Shown here: in pieces, positions 4,403 through 5,249 of the stretch
How positions within the stretch are numbered: the stretch's first letter is position 1
Layout: each line of letters opens with the position of its first letter
Source: Dehalococcoidia bacterium
Lineage (GTDB): Bacteria > Chloroflexota > Dehalococcoidia > GIF9 > AB-539-J10
DNA length: 5,249 nucleotides
Direction: 5' to 3'
NCBI GenBank assembly: GCA_018399375.1
Contig: JAGYOV010000075.1
Coordinates: forward strand, 1-5,249
Program-made: the position numbers and the translations under genes
Notes under the pieces: generated by a model
Database searches by the model: none
What the model saw: only the letters and a program-made list of their open reading frames with translations
Told to the model about the DNA's origin: nothing

Positions 4403-5249
4403 ATGTACAGGAAAATACTGGCCCCGTGTGATACAAAACTGGGAGAGGTGATACTGCCCTATCTGGAGGAGCTGGGCAACAGGCTCGATTCTGAAATTAC
4501 TCTGTTGCACGTCTATCCACCAAAACTTGCTTCTTTTTCCGATACGCTGGAGGTATTCCTTACCCAGATGGCCCAGACTGTGGAGGGAAATCTAAAGGAG
4601 AGGGGTAAGGTCAATTACGTTATTATTGATGGAGATCCGCACAAACAGATAGTTAGCTATGCCCAGGAAGAGAGCTTTGACCTCATCGTCATGGCTACGC
4701 ATGGCGAGTCGGGCATCAAGCGGCGTCTTCTTGGCAGCACAGCGGACAAAGTGGTACGGGGGACAAATCAACCCGTCTTGCTCATCAGGGCGAAGTCTGA
4801 TGTGGCGGTGCCCGGGCAGGACATGTTAAACCGGATACTTGTTCCCCTGGACGGCTCCAAGTTAAGCGAGGTTATCTTGCCCTACGTTAGGGAGCTGGTA
4901 ATGGGTGTAGCTGGAAATGAGAGGACTGAAGTTACCCTCATACAGATAATCTCTCCCACTTATTACGTTCCTGCTGGAGAAGCGGCTCCTCGCGTTGCCT
5001 ATACCGAGGAAGAGATATCCCAGTTGAGGGAGATAGCTCTGGATTATCTGAAGCAGCAGGCGTCGGCTCTTTACGATAGTGGTATCCACGTGAAGTATGA
5101 GGTGCCGATTGGCAATGACGCGGAAAAAATTGTTGAATTTGCCGATGAGATAAAGGCCAACCTGGTCGCTATGTCCACGCACGGGCTCTCTGGATTCAGC
5201 CGTCTCTTTCTGGGTAGCGTTGCCGACTATGTATTGCATCGTGGCAACA
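4403..5249 (+). CDS. Tandem-domain universal stress protein (UspA family), 3' end cut by the window
   Basis: The frame is open from ATG 4403 to the window end, giving 282 residues with no stop. By comparison with the first UspA (292 residues) only about 10 to 15 residues are missing. Domain 1 (about 1-132) begins 'YRKILAPCD' with Asp10 and has ATHG at 98-101, nine residues, then G111-S112. Domain 2 (from about 142) begins 'NRILVPLDGS' with Asp150 and has STHG at 258-261, nine residues, then G271-S272. Both ATP loops therefore look complete, unlike domain 2 of the neighbouring paralogue. Shared stretches such as 'IVMATHGESG' and 'PVLLIRAKS' show a local duplication, although much of the rest has diverged. 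It lies 268 bases after the CNBD gene, with its own excellent ribosome site. Usp proteins of this type bind ATP and can act as dimers; pairing of the two paralogues is possible but not shown. Confidence 0.93.
   Translation, partial: MYRKILAPCDTKLGEVILPYLEELGNRLDSEITLLHVYPPKLASFSDTLEVFLTQMAQTVEGNLKERGKVNYVIIDGDPHKQIVSYAQEESFDLIVMATHGESGIKRRLLGSTADKVVRGTNQPVLLIRAKSDVAVPGQDMLNRILVPLDGSKLSEVILPYVRELVMGVAGNERTEVTLIQIISPTYYVPAGEAAPRVAYTEEEISQLREIALDYLKQQASALYDSGIHVKYEVPIGNDAEKIVEFADEIKANLVAMSTHGLSGFSRLFLGSVADYVLHRGN

Noticed and set aside
4166..4510. Minus-strand frame spanning the gap before the second UspA
   Set aside because: It starts inside the UspA coding region, reads its complement, and shows no ribosome site or family.
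1..5249. Search by eye for CRISPR arrays, tRNA genes, transposon ends and attachment sites
   Set aside because: No regularly spaced repeats, no cloverleaf with tRNA signatures, and no terminal inverted repeats or direct duplications were seen.

Overview
The window is about half G+C and carries ordinary bacterial genes with bacterial-type promoters (TTGACA/TATAAT-like) and strong Shine-Dalgarno sites. Arginine is written mostly AGG/AGA, and ATA isoleucine codons are common. Together with the gene content (tandem-domain UspA proteins, a stand-alone cyclic-nucleotide-binding-like protein, a HEAT-repeat protein and a GGCT-fold protein), this suggests an uncultivated bacterium of the Chloroflexota (Dehalococcoidia) kind or a deltaproteobacterium-like lineage. 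That placement is inference and weakly held. I see no tRNA, rRNA, CRISPR array, insertion sequence or phage structural gene.

Left half, minus strand, read from right to left: a HEAT-repeat protein (2282-1602) overlaps by 4 bases (ATGA) a gamma-glutamylcyclotransferase-fold protein (1605-1204). Next come a very small basic protein with one C-terminal membrane helix (best start 1124, stop 987), an excisionase/MerR-type helix-turn-helix protein (best start 863, stop 660) behind a very good sigma-70-type promoter (916-888), and an SRPBCC-fold ligand-binding protein (559-62). A further minus-strand gene may begin inside the end of the SRPBCC gene and leave the window at base 1.

Centre: 2283-2769 is a 487-base divergent intergenic stretch with a candidate promoter for each side. 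It also holds one unconvincing open frame.

Right half, plus strand: a tandem UspA protein (2770-3648), a 152-residue single-domain cNMP-binding-like protein 27 bases later (3676-4134), a 268-base gap, then a second tandem UspA protein (4403 to beyond the end). The two UspA proteins are clear paralogues, and the arrangement UspA / CNBD / UspA looks like a stress- or energy-sensing module. The gap before the second UspA holds a possible 51-codon two-helix membrane microprotein, a weak terminator-like hairpin and a possible three-way-junction RNA fold.

The points most worth a second look are: the GGCT-fold enzyme has lysine where the catalytic glutamate is expected; the CNBD protein has FGWSAL where cyclic-nucleotide binders have FGE-x-AL and has no output domain; and the second domain of the first UspA has lysine in place of the Ser/Thr of its nucleotide-binding loop. 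Nothing here proves a new system; the Usp-CNBD module is the best candidate.
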